This document shows, one piece after another, positions 1-6,223 of a stretch of DNA of 7,546 nucleotides. The position numbers and the translations under genes were made by a program. Position 1 is the first letter of the stretch; every line of letters starts with the position of its first letter. A model generated the notes under the pieces. It was not told the DNA's origin, did no database searches, and saw nothing but the letters and a program-made list of their open reading frames with translations. Source of the DNA: CAVOBC01 sp963693635 (GTDB lineage: Bacteria > Pseudomonadota > Gammaproteobacteria > Pseudomonadales > Azotimanducaceae); assembly GCA_963693635.1 (NCBI GenBank), contig CAVOBC010000233.1:1-7546 (forward strand). Direction: 5' to 3'.

Positions 1-234
1 GTGATATTTCTGACAGCGGCTTTGGTCAACCGGCCGGGGTCTCCCCCCACACGCGCTCCTGCGCGCGGGACTACACCTTTTCTCTCGCGCTCTCGCTCGC
101 CCTCTCTTTCGCTCGCCCTTTCACTCTCTGTTATATGGAGGAGAGCACAGCGATCGAAGGTGAGAGGCCGTTTCTGGGGGGACAATCTGATCCGTTGCCA
201 GCGGCCCCGAATCTGACTCATGCCCGAATCTGGT
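1..234. other. Non-coding left flank
   Basis: I see no convincing gene here. The plus-strand frame open from position 1 encodes a low-complexity Ser/Arg/Leu-rich product, which is what a pyrimidine-rich tract gives by chance. A strong ribosome-binding-like purine run (GGAGGAGAG, about 136-144) has no start codon at a suitable distance. The stretch holds two short direct repeats, listed separately. It forms the 3' flank of the minus-strand VOC/DUF1801 pair, but I could not find a hairpin followed by a T-run that would serve as their terminator. Confidence 0.6.
93..119. repeat. 11-bp direct repeat in a pyrimidine tract
   Basis: TCGCTCGCCCT occurs at 93-103 and again at 109-119, a 16-bp pitch. 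It sits inside a strongly C/T-biased strand (about 71-130). This looks like low-complexity sequence rather than a defined element. Confidence 0.6.
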
Positions 235-239
235 TCATG
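206..239. repeat. 17-bp near-perfect tandem duplication
   Basis: CCCGAATCTGACTCATG (206-222) is followed directly by CCCGAATCTGGTTCATG (223-239), with 15 of 17 positions identical. The second copy overlaps the terminal stop codon (235-237) of the DUF1801 pseudogene. It probably arose by replication slippage and is consistent with relaxed constraint on that gene's 3' end. Confidence 0.75.
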
Positions 240-666
240 TAGGGTACTTGCGGCGCATCTCTTGAACGGAGAGGTCAACGATCTCTTCGAGCACCACGAG
301 GTCAATGCCGTCCTCTTCTCACTTCCCCTGAAGCCGGCCCAGGTACAGGCACGAAGATCCCGTGCGATGCTTGCCCAGCCGGTTCAATTGGTCCTCGAAT
401 TGTCCGAAGCCCGGCATGGTGTAGACCACCATGTTCGTTTTTCAAGGTGCAGACGCGACGAGGGACGAATCACCTTTGCGCCCGCTCTCGTAGCGATAGT
501 GGTAGTGCCCGAAGCCGATGACTGAACCAGTGACGACCGATCGCTCGCCGGTCACCCGCATCATGAGGTCGAGCAACAGCAGCGCACCTTCCCGACGACC
601 CCGATTGTCAATCGTCGCGATGAACTGCTTTGCTACGTCAAATTCCCCTGAGAACGCCCTGGTCAT
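235..666 (-). pseudogene. DUF1801-family gene, disrupted by two in-frame TGA stops
   Basis: Read on the minus strand from ATG at 666 (an alternative TTG is at 672), one frame gives a nearly full-length DUF1801-type protein of about 143 codons, interrupted twice. The N-terminal part carries the family-like block SVIGFGHYHYRYESGRKG. A TGA follows at 444-442, where relatives usually have Arg in an 'F-x-PRK' motif, so a CGA-to-TGA transition is likely. The same frame then continues with NMVVYTMPGF, LGKHRTGSSCLYL and, after a second TGA at 321-319, VVLEEIVDLSV and MRRKYP, ending at TGA 237-235. Recovering the C-terminal half in the same frame shows point nonsense mutations rather than frameshifts. 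The molecular function of DUF1801 proteins is not well defined. The gene starts 15 nt after the VOC stop codon, with no obvious ribosome-binding site of its own, so it was probably co-transcribed. A sequencing error at both stops is the main alternative. Confidence 0.8.
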
Positions 667-681
667 CGGCAAACAACAGGT

Positions 682-1116
682 TTAGAGCGCAAGTGGCGAC
701 GACTGGGCAACTCGCTCGGGCTCACACCGCCAGACATCCGACGCCTCCACATACAACTCAATCTGGTTGCCGTCGGGGTCGGCAAAATAGAGAGAGTGTG
801 TAACCTCGTGGTCTATCGGCGTACACCGAATGTCTGCCTTATCGAGCAATAACTTGGCATCCACCAGTTGTTCCCGGGTGTTTCCTATACAAAAAGCGAC
901 ATGCGCGAGACCGACGGATTGCCGGTCCGCACGTGTCGCATCGCTGCCCACTGCCATGATGGCAAAGTCGTGATGATTGCCCAGAGAAAAGAACGTCATC
1001 GGTGGCGTCTCGTTGTGCGCCACAATCGGCAGACCGAGAACACCGTTGTAGAACGACTCTGACGAGTCAAGCTCCCGAACTTTGATCACAACATGACCGA
1101 GTCCCTGAATTTTCAT
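682..1116 (-). CDS. VOC-superfamily protein (glyoxalase / extradiol dioxygenase fold)
   Basis: The 144-residue protein has two beta-alpha-beta-beta-beta modules typical of the vicinal oxygen chelate fold. Module one begins GLGHVVIKVRELDSSESFYN and module two GLAHVAFCIG. The latter ends in the characteristic block HSLYFADPDGNQIELYVE. Candidate metal ligands are His8, His72 and Glu120, the usual His/His/Glu pattern of metal-dependent VOC enzymes such as type I extradiol dioxygenases and glyoxalase I. His49 is another candidate. The length fits the single-domain form of the family. Two tandem ATGs exist (1119 and 1116). The second lies 6 nt from the ribosome-binding site GGGAG (1127-1123) and the first only 3 nt, so I prefer 1116. 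It leads a minus-strand pair with the broken DUF1801 gene and is divergent from the dienelactone hydrolase gene. Family assignment is firm. The substrate (aromatic diol, glyoxal adduct or other) cannot be told, but the catabolic neighbours favour a small-molecule oxidation or ring-cleavage role. Confidence 0.9.
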   Translation of the reverse strand: MKIQGLGHVVIKVRELDSSESFYNGVLGLPIVAHNETPPMTFFSLGNHHDFAIMAVGSDATRADRQSVGLAHVAFCIGNTREQLVDAKLLLDKADIRCTPIDHEVTHSLYFADPDGNQIELYVEASDVWRCEPERVAQSSPLAL

Positions 1117-1132
1117 CATCGTCTCCCGTTTT

Positions 1133-1214
1133 CGTTGGCCAACGCTGACCAGCTTCCGTCAGCACGCAGAAATGCGCAAGCCTCGAAATCGAGGGCCGAC
1201 CATCCCGAGTGGTC
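1133..1214. promoter_or_regulatory. Cluster of dyads between divergent VOC and hydrolase genes
   Basis: Four inverted repeats lie within 82 bp of the divergent gap: CGTTGGCCAACG, a perfect 12-bp palindrome at 1133-1144; CTGAC-N8-GTCAG at 1145-1162; CCTCGA-AA-TCGAGG at 1181-1194; and GACCA-N7-TGGTC at 1198-1214. Any of them could bind a dimeric repressor or activator controlling one or both genes. No regulator gene is in the window and no convincing -35/-10 pair was found, so the operator role is an inference. The first palindrome lies only 14 bp upstream of the tandem VOC start codons. Confidence 0.4.
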
Positions 1215-1310
1215 TCCCAAGCCCACCATTGAACTCCCCTCCCGCCGCCGCTACCTGATGTATCATTCTCCCCCTTGCAGGACCGCATCAGACATTTCGA
1301 GACCGATAAC

Positions 1311-2198
1311 ATGACCTCACCCGACTTTTGGCCGCCGGCCCCCGATCTGCAACGAGACGACATCAGCTTCAGCTATCGCGGCAACGACTATACCGGCAAC
1401 CTGGTAGCACCGCCCGCATCGGCTGGACCCCGGCCGCTCGTGCTCGTGATCCACAATTACCAGGGGCTCAAGTTCTTTGATGTGGACGTTGCCGAATACC
1501 TCGCGCGTGTCGGTTACGCTGCGCTGGCTGTCGACCTTTACGGCAACGTTGTGCCAGCCGACGAACGCACCTGGCCGGACGACGCCAACCAGATTGATGC
1601 GTTCCAGAAGAAGTGTTTCGAAGGCCTCGTTGCGATGGACCACGACCATGAGTTGTTTCGGTCACTCATGGGCGAGTGGCTCGATCGTGGCAGGGCACAT
1701 CCTGCCGTCGGCGGCGCATCGCCCCCGGCTGCGATCGGCTATTGTTTCGGCGGCATGGCGGTGATTGAAGCGGTCCGGGGCGGGCTCGATCTGTCCGCTT
1801 GCGTTTCATTCCACGGCCTGTTGCAGACAGGCGAAGACCCCAATCCCCAGCACTACGGGGTCGATCGTCCTCCACTCAAACCGAGCGCGCCCGACTACAA
1901 CACAAAGACCGTTCTCCTCATTGAAAACGGTGCAAACGACACGCTCGTACCCGATGACAGCAAACTACGATTCTTCGCCGAAATGGATGAGGCTGGCGTT
2001 GACTGGATCTTTCACCATCATGCCCAGACGCCGCATGGCTTCGCCCTGCCAGCGTCCCTCGGCCCACCAGGGCGTCTGCACGAAGCGACGGATCGGCGTT
2101 CGACGATGAACATGCTCACGCTTTTTCGTGAAGTCTTTCCGGGCGTTGCGCAAAACCCGGTGGACCGGAATGCCGCTGGTACCTCCATCCCGATCTGA
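1311..2198 (+). CDS. Dienelactone hydrolase family protein (alpha/beta hydrolase)
   Basis: The 295-residue cytoplasmic alpha/beta hydrolase belongs to the dienelactone hydrolase family, whose characterised members open lactone or enol-lactone rings with a Cys-Asp-His triad. The candidate triad is Cys145 in the nucleophile elbow GYCFGG, Asp210 in NGANDTLVP and His242 in TPHGFALP. The first beta strand and following turn read VLVIHNYQGL and the next strand AALAVDLYG. In classical dienelactone hydrolase the turn carries a Glu beside the nucleophile, whereas here that place appears to be Asn49. The protein is longer than the roughly 235-residue classical enzyme, with an insertion before the nucleophile (about residues 85-135) and a C-terminal tail. 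ATG at 1311 is preferred; an in-frame TTG at 1275 would add 12 unconserved-looking residues, though the ribosome-binding site at 1311 is weak. It is divergent from the VOC gene and ends 40 bp from the convergent BVMO stop. I saw no terminator hairpin in that gap. Lactone hydrolysis after the BVMO is plausible but unproven. Confidence 0.9.
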   Translation: MTSPDFWPPAPDLQRDDISFSYRGNDYTGNLVAPPASAGPRPLVLVIHNYQGLKFFDVDVAEYLARVGYAALAVDLYGNVVPADERTWPDDANQIDAFQKKCFEGLVAMDHDHELFRSLMGEWLDRGRAHPAVGGASPPAAIGYCFGGMAVIEAVRGGLDLSACVSFHGLLQTGEDPNPQHYGVDRPPLKPSAPDYNTKTVLLIENGANDTLVPDDSKLRFFAEMDEAGVDWIFHHHAQTPHGFALPASLGPPGRLHEATDRRSTMNMLTLFREVFPGVAQNPVDRNAAGTSIPI

Positions 2199-2238
2199 GA
2201 TTTCCCCACCCTTATCCCAGAGCGCGAGTTCAATAGGA

Positions 2239-3867
2239 TCAAGCCAATGCAAACCCTTCGTAGCCGCTGGTAACCACGTCCTCGCAGCGTTCCCGGTAGC
2301 GCGGGAAGCCGCCCACATAAGGCATAAAGATACGCGCTTTGCCTTCGATATTTGCGCCGAGATACCAGGAGTTGCAGGTGGGCGCGCGAAACATCGTGCC
2401 GACCGAGACCTCATTGACGTGATCAACCCAATCCAGCTCGGCCTGGGCAACCGGTTCGATGGTCGTCAGGCCGCGGTTGTTGAGGTGATTGATGCAGTCC
2501 GCAATCCAATTCACGTGATGTTCGATCGCCACCAGCATATTGCATAGCACCGAGGGGCTCCCCGGTCCCGTCACCGTAAACAGGTTGGGAAATCCCTCCA
2601 TCTGCAGGCCGAGGTACGCGACAGGTCCGTCAGACCATTTGTCGGTCAGCAGCCGACCGCCTCGCCCGCGAATACCGGCCCGCATCAAGGCGCCCGTCAT
2701 CGCATCAAACCCCGTCGCGTAGATCAGCACATCCAGTTCCGTGAGGCCGCTCCGGGTGGCAACGCCCTGCGCTTCAATCCGTTCAAACGGATCTTCCTGA
2801 AGATCGATCAGGGTCACGTTGTCCCGGTTAAACGTGTGGTAGAAGTCACGATCCAACACCTGGCGTTTGCAGCCAAGACCATAGGTTGTCGGTGACAGTC
2901 TCGCAGCCACTTCGGGGTCGTTAACTAAGTCCTGGACGCCCGCTCGATACGCCTCGTTAGCCGCTTCGTTGGCGACCAGATCTGAGTAAACATCGCTAAA
3001 CCCAAGCAGCACGCCAAGGCCCCCTTCGCGCACTGCCTCAACGCGCTCCTCAGGAGTCAGGTCCAGGATGTTCTGCGGCAGCGCCTGGAGGCGATCCGCA
3101 TCAGGCGCTTTGGGCCGCACACTCTTGACCGGCCGAAACCCCGACACGCCGCCAAAGTTCTGCAATTGCTGTTCGCGGATCTGCCGGTAGTTCTCCCGAA
3201 ACTCCTCCTGCACTGCCGGCCGCATGCGATTGCGATTCGCTGGCACGGTGTAGACAGGTGTTCGCTGGAACACCGTCAAATGACCCGATTGACGCGCGAG
3301 TTCCGGAATTGCCTGAACACCGGAAGAGCCGGTACCTATGATGCCCACACGCTTGCCGGAGAGATCGACTGGAGACTTGGGCCAGAGGCCGGTGTGCAGG
3401 GTTTGCCCACCAAATTCATCGGCACCTGCGAAGGTCGGCTTATTGGGTACCGATAGACAGCCGGTCGCCATGACCACGAATCTGGCAGACAAAACCTCAC
3501 CGGACTCAGTTTGAACATCCCACAGTGCATCCGCTTCGCGATACTCGACCGACGTCACGCGTGATTCGAACTGCATGTCCCGACGCAGGTCAAACCGGTC
3601 CGCGATGTGATTGGCGTATGCAAGGATGTCTGTTTGCGCGGAGAACACCTCCGGCCAGTCCCATTCCTGCTCGAGGTCGGGGGAGAAACTGAAAGAGTAC
3701 TCGAGACTCGGCACATCGCAGCGCGCGCCAGGATATCGATTCCAGTACCACGTGCCGCCAACATCCGTGCCCGCTTCAAGGACCCGCACGCGCAGCCCTT
3801 CCCCGCGTAATCGATGCAGCGCATACATGCCTGCGAAACCGCCACCAACGACCACCACATCTAACAT
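2239..3867 (-). CDS. Type I Baeyer-Villiger monooxygenase (CHMO/PAMO-like flavoprotein)
   Basis: The 542-residue FAD- and NADPH-dependent monooxygenase belongs to the class that inserts one oxygen next to a ketone carbonyl, giving an ester or lactone. The N-terminal FAD Rossmann motif GGGFAG is at residues 8-13. The second fingerprint, GGTWYWNRYPGARCD, is at 37-51. The BVMO signature FxGxxxHxxxWP is met by F152, G154, H158, W162 and P163. The NADPH-binding Rossmann motif GTGSSG is at 178-183. Lys334-Arg335 in GCKRQVLD corresponds to the conserved active-site Arg of cyclohexanone and phenylacetone monooxygenases, and YATGFDAMTGAL follows at about 383-394. Length is normal for the family and there is no membrane segment. 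The ATG at 3867 lies 6 nt from AGGAG; a GTG at 3870 is directly upstream and too close to it. The gene is convergent with the hydrolase and divergent from CYP153. This is a true BVMO by both fingerprints rather than an N-hydroxylating or simple flavin-containing monooxygenase. The substrate is unknown; cyclic or long-chain ketones fit the neighbours. Confidence 0.96.
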   Translation of the reverse strand: MLDVVVVGGGFAGMYALHRLRGEGLRVRVLEAGTDVGGTWYWNRYPGARCDVPSLEYSFSFSPDLEQEWDWPEVFSAQTDILAYANHIADRFDLRRDMQFESRVTSVEYREADALWDVQTESGEVLSARFVVMATGCLSVPNKPTFAGADEFGGQTLHTGLWPKSPVDLSGKRVGIIGTGSSGVQAIPELARQSGHLTVFQRTPVYTVPANRNRMRPAVQEEFRENYRQIREQQLQNFGGVSGFRPVKSVRPKAPDADRLQALPQNILDLTPEERVEAVREGGLGVLLGFSDVYSDLVANEAANEAYRAGVQDLVNDPEVAARLSPTTYGLGCKRQVLDRDFYHTFNRDNVTLIDLQEDPFERIEAQGVATRSGLTELDVLIYATGFDAMTGALMRAGIRGRGGRLLTDKWSDGPVAYLGLQMEGFPNLFTVTGPGSPSVLCNMLVAIEHHVNWIADCINHLNNRGLTTIEPVAQAELDWVDHVNEVSVGTMFRAPTCNSWYLGANIEGKARIFMPYVGGFPRYRERCEDVVTSGYEGFALA

Positions 3868-4156
3868 CACCTGCTCCTACGCATTGGGGGATTTGAATCG
3901 GCCGCAGTGGCCTCGATATCAGGAATCCCGAATACAGCTTCTTTGATCCACTATTCCAGGCCATTCACTCGTCGACGGCGTCGTCAGGACGTCGCGTCTC
4001 CACTGCTGGCCGACACTGTATTTGAGAAATGAGACCGACGCCAACTGGAACTGCCACCAAGTGGACAGTCGGAACGACGAGGCTTAACCTCGCGCCACGC
4101 ATCATCTGTTAAAGATCATCCGACACCTTTCACCAAATCTTAAGGGGCAACTCCAG
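3868..4156. promoter_or_regulatory. Divergent intergenic region between BVMO and CYP153
   Basis: These 289 bp must carry the promoters for both divergent oxygenase genes. I found the BVMO ribosome-binding site AGGAG (3878-3874 on the minus strand) and the P450 site AAGGGG (4142-4147, 9 nt before ATG), but no convincing sigma-70 -35/-10 pair in either direction. Short dyads are present: GGCC-GCAGT-GGCC at 3900-3912 and CGAGG-CTTAA-CCTCG at 4078-4092. The latter is well placed for an operator about 65 bp upstream of the P450 start. No ORF of note lies here. Confidence 0.5.
4078..4092. promoter_or_regulatory. Perfect 5-bp-arm dyad upstream of CYP153
   Basis: CGAGG (4078-4082), CTTAA (4083-4087) and CCTCG (4088-4092) form a perfect inverted repeat with an AT-rich centre. 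It could be an operator for the divergent pair. Such short dyads also occur by chance, so this is tentative. Confidence 0.25.
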
Positions 4157-5395
4157 ATGGCAGCACGGCACATAACGTCTACGCCCGACGTCAGCGACCC
4201 ATCACATTTTGCCAACGACACGTGGCGTGACGATTTTGCGCAGCTTCGGCGGGAAGGCGGTGTGCACTTCCATCCGGATTCTGCCAATGGCCCTTATTGG
4301 TCAATCACGAGCCACCCGTTGATCAAACAGGTTGACGCCAATCACACGGACTTTTCGTCTGCAGCCGGCGGCATCTCAATCGCGGATCGGCCGGCCAAAA
4401 GCGGCGAACAGCTTGGTACGATCCAGAATTTCATCGCCATGGACCCGCCGCGCCACGAGCAGCAGCGGGCAACCGTCTCGAGCTCGACGGCACCGAGCAA
4501 TCTGGCCAATCTTGAGCCTCTCATCCGCGAGCGGGTCGTCGACATCCTCGATCAGCTACCCGTGGGCGAGACTTTTGACTGGGTCGATCGCGTGTCGATC
4601 GAACTCACCTGTCGCATGCTTGCGACGCTGTTCGATTTTCCGTACGAGGATCGCCGCAAGCTCGTCTACTGGTCCGACATGACAACGCAGGTCCCGCAGG
4701 TGACTGGCGACACGTCGATGGATATGGCGAAGCGCCGCGAAGCGCTCATGGACTGCGCGACCACCTTCCAGGCGCTCTGGCAACAACGCGCGGCCGAGCC
4801 ACCCAAATTTGACCTCATTTCAATGCTTGCACACGGGGCCGCAACGAAGGAGATGGCATCAAATGCGCCGCTCTTTCTGGGCAACATCCTGCTGTTGCTG
4901 GTCGGCGGCAACGACACCACCCGCAACAGCATCAGCGGTGGCGTATTGGCCATGAACGAGTTTCCTGACCAATTCCAGAAGCTGCGGCAGCAGCCGGACC
5001 TGATCCCCAACGCTGTCGCCGAGATCATCCGTTGGCAAACACCCGTGATCCACATGCGTCGAACCGCCAACCGTGACGTTCAGGTTGGGGACAGCACGAT
5101 TCCAGCGGGTGCCAAGGTCGTGATGTGGTATCTCTCGGGGAATCGTGACGAGCGTGTTTATGACGACCCCGAGCGGTTGATCATCGACCGGCACAATGCC
5201 CGATCACACCTTGCATTCGGCTTCGGAATCCATCGTTGCATGGGCAATCGCCTTGCCGAGATGCAGCTGCGGGTTTTATGGGAGGAGATCGTTCAGCGCT
5301 TCACACTAATCGAGCAGGTCGACGAGGTCACGCGGGTGTCCAACAACCTGATTCGCGGAATCCGGTCACTGCCGGTGCGAATCCACCGGGTTTGA
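4157..5395 (+). CDS. cyp153: Cytochrome P450 of the CYP153 family (alkane/aliphatic hydroxylase)
   Basis: The 412-residue soluble class I P450 closely follows the CYP153 pattern. Members hydroxylate medium-chain alkanes at the terminal carbon, and some also act on cycloalkanes, alkylbenzenes or limonene. Family-like blocks are GPYWSITSHPLI (45-56), NFIAMDPPRHEQQR (91-104), SNLANLEPLIRERV (114-127) and FDWVDRVSIELT (140-151). The oxygen-activation I-helix reads VGGNDTTRNS (249-258), the ExxR pair is Glu289/Arg292 in AEIIRWQTP, and HMRRTA is at 299-304. The heme-binding loop FGFGIHRCMG (354-363) has ligand Cys361. There is no signal peptide or membrane anchor. The start ATG at 4157 has AAGGGG 9 nt upstream. 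Many CYP153 genes sit beside a ferredoxin and a ferredoxin reductase, but neither is present here, so electrons must come from partners encoded elsewhere. The gene is transcribed away from the BVMO and followed by a 259-bp gap. The family call is firm; the substrate is not determined. Confidence 0.95.
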   Translation: MAARHITSTPDVSDPSHFANDTWRDDFAQLRREGGVHFHPDSANGPYWSITSHPLIKQVDANHTDFSSAAGGISIADRPAKSGEQLGTIQNFIAMDPPRHEQQRATVSSSTAPSNLANLEPLIRERVVDILDQLPVGETFDWVDRVSIELTCRMLATLFDFPYEDRRKLVYWSDMTTQVPQVTGDTSMDMAKRREALMDCATTFQALWQQRAAEPPKFDLISMLAHGAATKEMASNAPLFLGNILLLLVGGNDTTRNSISGGVLAMNEFPDQFQKLRQQPDLIPNAVAEIIRWQTPVIHMRRTANRDVQVGDSTIPAGAKVVMWYLSGNRDERVYDDPERLIIDRHNARSHLAFGFGIHRCMGNRLAEMQLRVLWEEIVQRFTLIEQVDEVTRVSNNLIRGIRSLPVRIHRV

Positions 5396-5403
5396 CCCGA
5401 ACC

Positions 5404-5421
5404 ACTGGCCACACTGGCCAC
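5404..5421. repeat. 9-bp perfect tandem repeat just after CYP153
   Basis: ACTGGCCAC occurs twice head to tail (5404-5412 and 5413-5421), starting 9 bp after the P450 stop codon. Each unit contains the palindrome TGGCCA. This is probably a simple slippage product. Confidence 0.7.
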
Positions 5422-5549
5422 AATCGGACGAACGCTCACCAGGCCGCGGGACAAGCAAGACAGCGACAGATCACTGGAACGTTTGCAGGCCAGTCACACG
5501 AGCAGGCACCCGCTTGGCGGAACAATGCGGTGGCTGAAGGCTGCCGCCC

Positions 5550-5589
5550 AAGGCAGCAGCCCCAAGGTAGCAGCCCCGAGGTAGCGAGG
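5550..5589. repeat. 14-bp tandem repeat, nearly three units
   Basis: AAGGCAGCAGCCCC (5550-5563), AAGGTAGCAGCCCC (5564-5577) and the partial unit GAGGTAGCGAGG (5578-5589) form a 14-bp-period array. The first unit also pairs with upstream sequence as GCTGCC (5540-5545) and GGCAGC (5552-5557). No coding role is apparent. It could vary in copy number between strains. Confidence 0.75.
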
Positions 5590-5654
5590 AAGACCTCAAC
5601 GGACGAGATCCGAGGCTCGTGCCACTCGACGTTAGCTGACGAACACGCCGAAAG

Positions 5655-6041
5655 TCAGAATGTGCGCGTGACGACGGTTCCGCTGTCGAGATGGGTTGCG
5701 GTAATCGTAAAGCCGGCCGTGCCGTTCGCAACCATCTCGTACTTGACGCCGTCCTCCCGTGTTCGGGGTTCCCATCCCAGCACCTTGGTCACGCCTCCCG
5801 CTGCACCCGGGTCGGCCGGATCATAGATCGCTGACACGTAGGTACCTTCGGACAGTTTGTAGTCCTCTTCGAAGAGTCGGATGGACTGCATGTTGTCCAC
5901 CATCACCCCCTGGCGCGCTGTGTCGATGTAGTCGCTGTACATCGGGATTGAGATCGCGGCAATGATGCCGATGATCGCCACCACCACCATCAGTTCAATG
6001 AGCGAAAAGCCCGTCTGATAGTCTTTTTGCATGTTTTGCAT
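5655..6041 (-). CDS. Type IV pilin-like protein (prepilin, distal copy)
   Basis: The 128-residue prepilin has leader MQNMQKDYQTG, then the prepilin peptidase cleavage site G11/F12 and the mature start FSLIELMVVVAIIGIIAAIS. Glu16 is the conserved mature Glu5, and the hydrophobic helix (about 12-34) anchors it in the inner membrane before assembly. The 117-residue mature globular part has no cysteine, so it lacks the C-terminal disulfide loop of classical PilA. Its motifs (SIRLFEEDYKLSEGTYV, then FTITATHLDSGTVVTRTF) recall PilE-like or minor pilins. The start at 6041 is chosen because GGGAG lies 10 nt upstream; ATG at 6032 would give an 8-residue leader and is also possible. The frame stays open to a TTG at 6269, but that extension runs through the terminator of the preceding pilin gene. 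A candidate promoter immediately upstream (6069-6097) suggests its own transcription. It may be a minor or alternative pilin subunit. Confidence 0.9.
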   Translation of the reverse strand: MQNMQKDYQTGFSLIELMVVVAIIGIIAAISIPMYSDYIDTARQGVMVDNMQSIRLFEEDYKLSEGTYVSAIYDPADPGAAGGVTKVLGWEPRTREDGVKYEMVANGTAGFTITATHLDSGTVVTRTF

Positions 6042-6068
6042 GATCTCGCCGCTCCCGTTTCCTGACGG

Positions 6069-6097
6069 ATAATTCATGGTTGCCGGCTGGCCGTCAA
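6069..6097 (-). promoter_or_regulatory. Candidate sigma-70 promoter for the distal pilin gene
   Basis: Reading the minus strand, TTGACG (6097-6092, 5 of 6 matches to -35) is followed after a 17-bp spacer by AATTAT (6074-6069, 4 of 6 matches to -10). The predicted transcript would start about 20 nt before the ATG at 6041, leaving room for the GGGAG ribosome-binding site. The position after the upstream terminator fits an independent promoter. Confidence 0.45.
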
Positions 6098-6152
6098 CCA
6101 GACTCGGATCATCGGCACGCAAGCGTGCGCTCCCGTGGAATCTTCGATACAC

Positions 6153-6183
6153 GCCAATAGCCAATACAATCCCGCCAATACAA
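6153..6183. repeat. GCCAATA repeats upstream of distal pilin promoter
   Basis: GCCAATA occurs at 6153-6159, 6160-6166 and 6174-6180. The last two belong to a longer perfect repeat, GCCAATACAA (6160-6169 and 6174-6183, 14-bp pitch). They lie about 55-90 bp upstream of the candidate -35 box, in activator position relative to that promoter. A regulatory role is inferred. Confidence 0.55.
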
Positions 6184-6223
6184 ACTGCGTAGGCTAAGAA
6201 CAGCCAGCCACAAAAAACAGGCC

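Larger units (their letters stand above)
5396..5654. other. Repeat-bearing gap between CYP153 and pilin genes
   Basis: The convergent gap between CYP153 and the distal pilin gene holds no supported ORF. A small hairpin CGGGT-TTG-ACCCG (5387-5399) spans the P450 stop codon but lacks a T-run. Two short tandem repeats lie further on and are listed separately. I found no clear intrinsic terminator for either gene. Confidence 0.5.

Noticed and set aside
1..216. Plus-strand ORF open from position 1
   Set aside because: The composition reflects the pyrimidine tract (Ser/Arg/Leu repeats), and there is no domain-like pattern.
220..525. Plus-strand ORF over the DUF1801 region
   Set aside because: It is the antisense shadow of the pseudogene, whose minus-strand frame carries the family motifs.
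235..666. TGA recoding (selenocysteine or Trp) instead of a pseudogene
   Set aside because: TGA is the normal stop of the hydrolase, BVMO and P450 genes here, and neither TGA aligns with a Cys or Trp position I recognise in the family.
1275..1310. TTG start extending the hydrolase by 12 residues
   Set aside because: ATG at 1311 gives a natural N-terminus for the family, and the extension has no conserved feature.
5236..5826. Plus-strand 196-residue ORF spanning the end of CYP153 into the pilin gene
   Set aside because: It starts inside the P450, runs through repeats and overlaps the pilin gene antisense. Its composition looks random.
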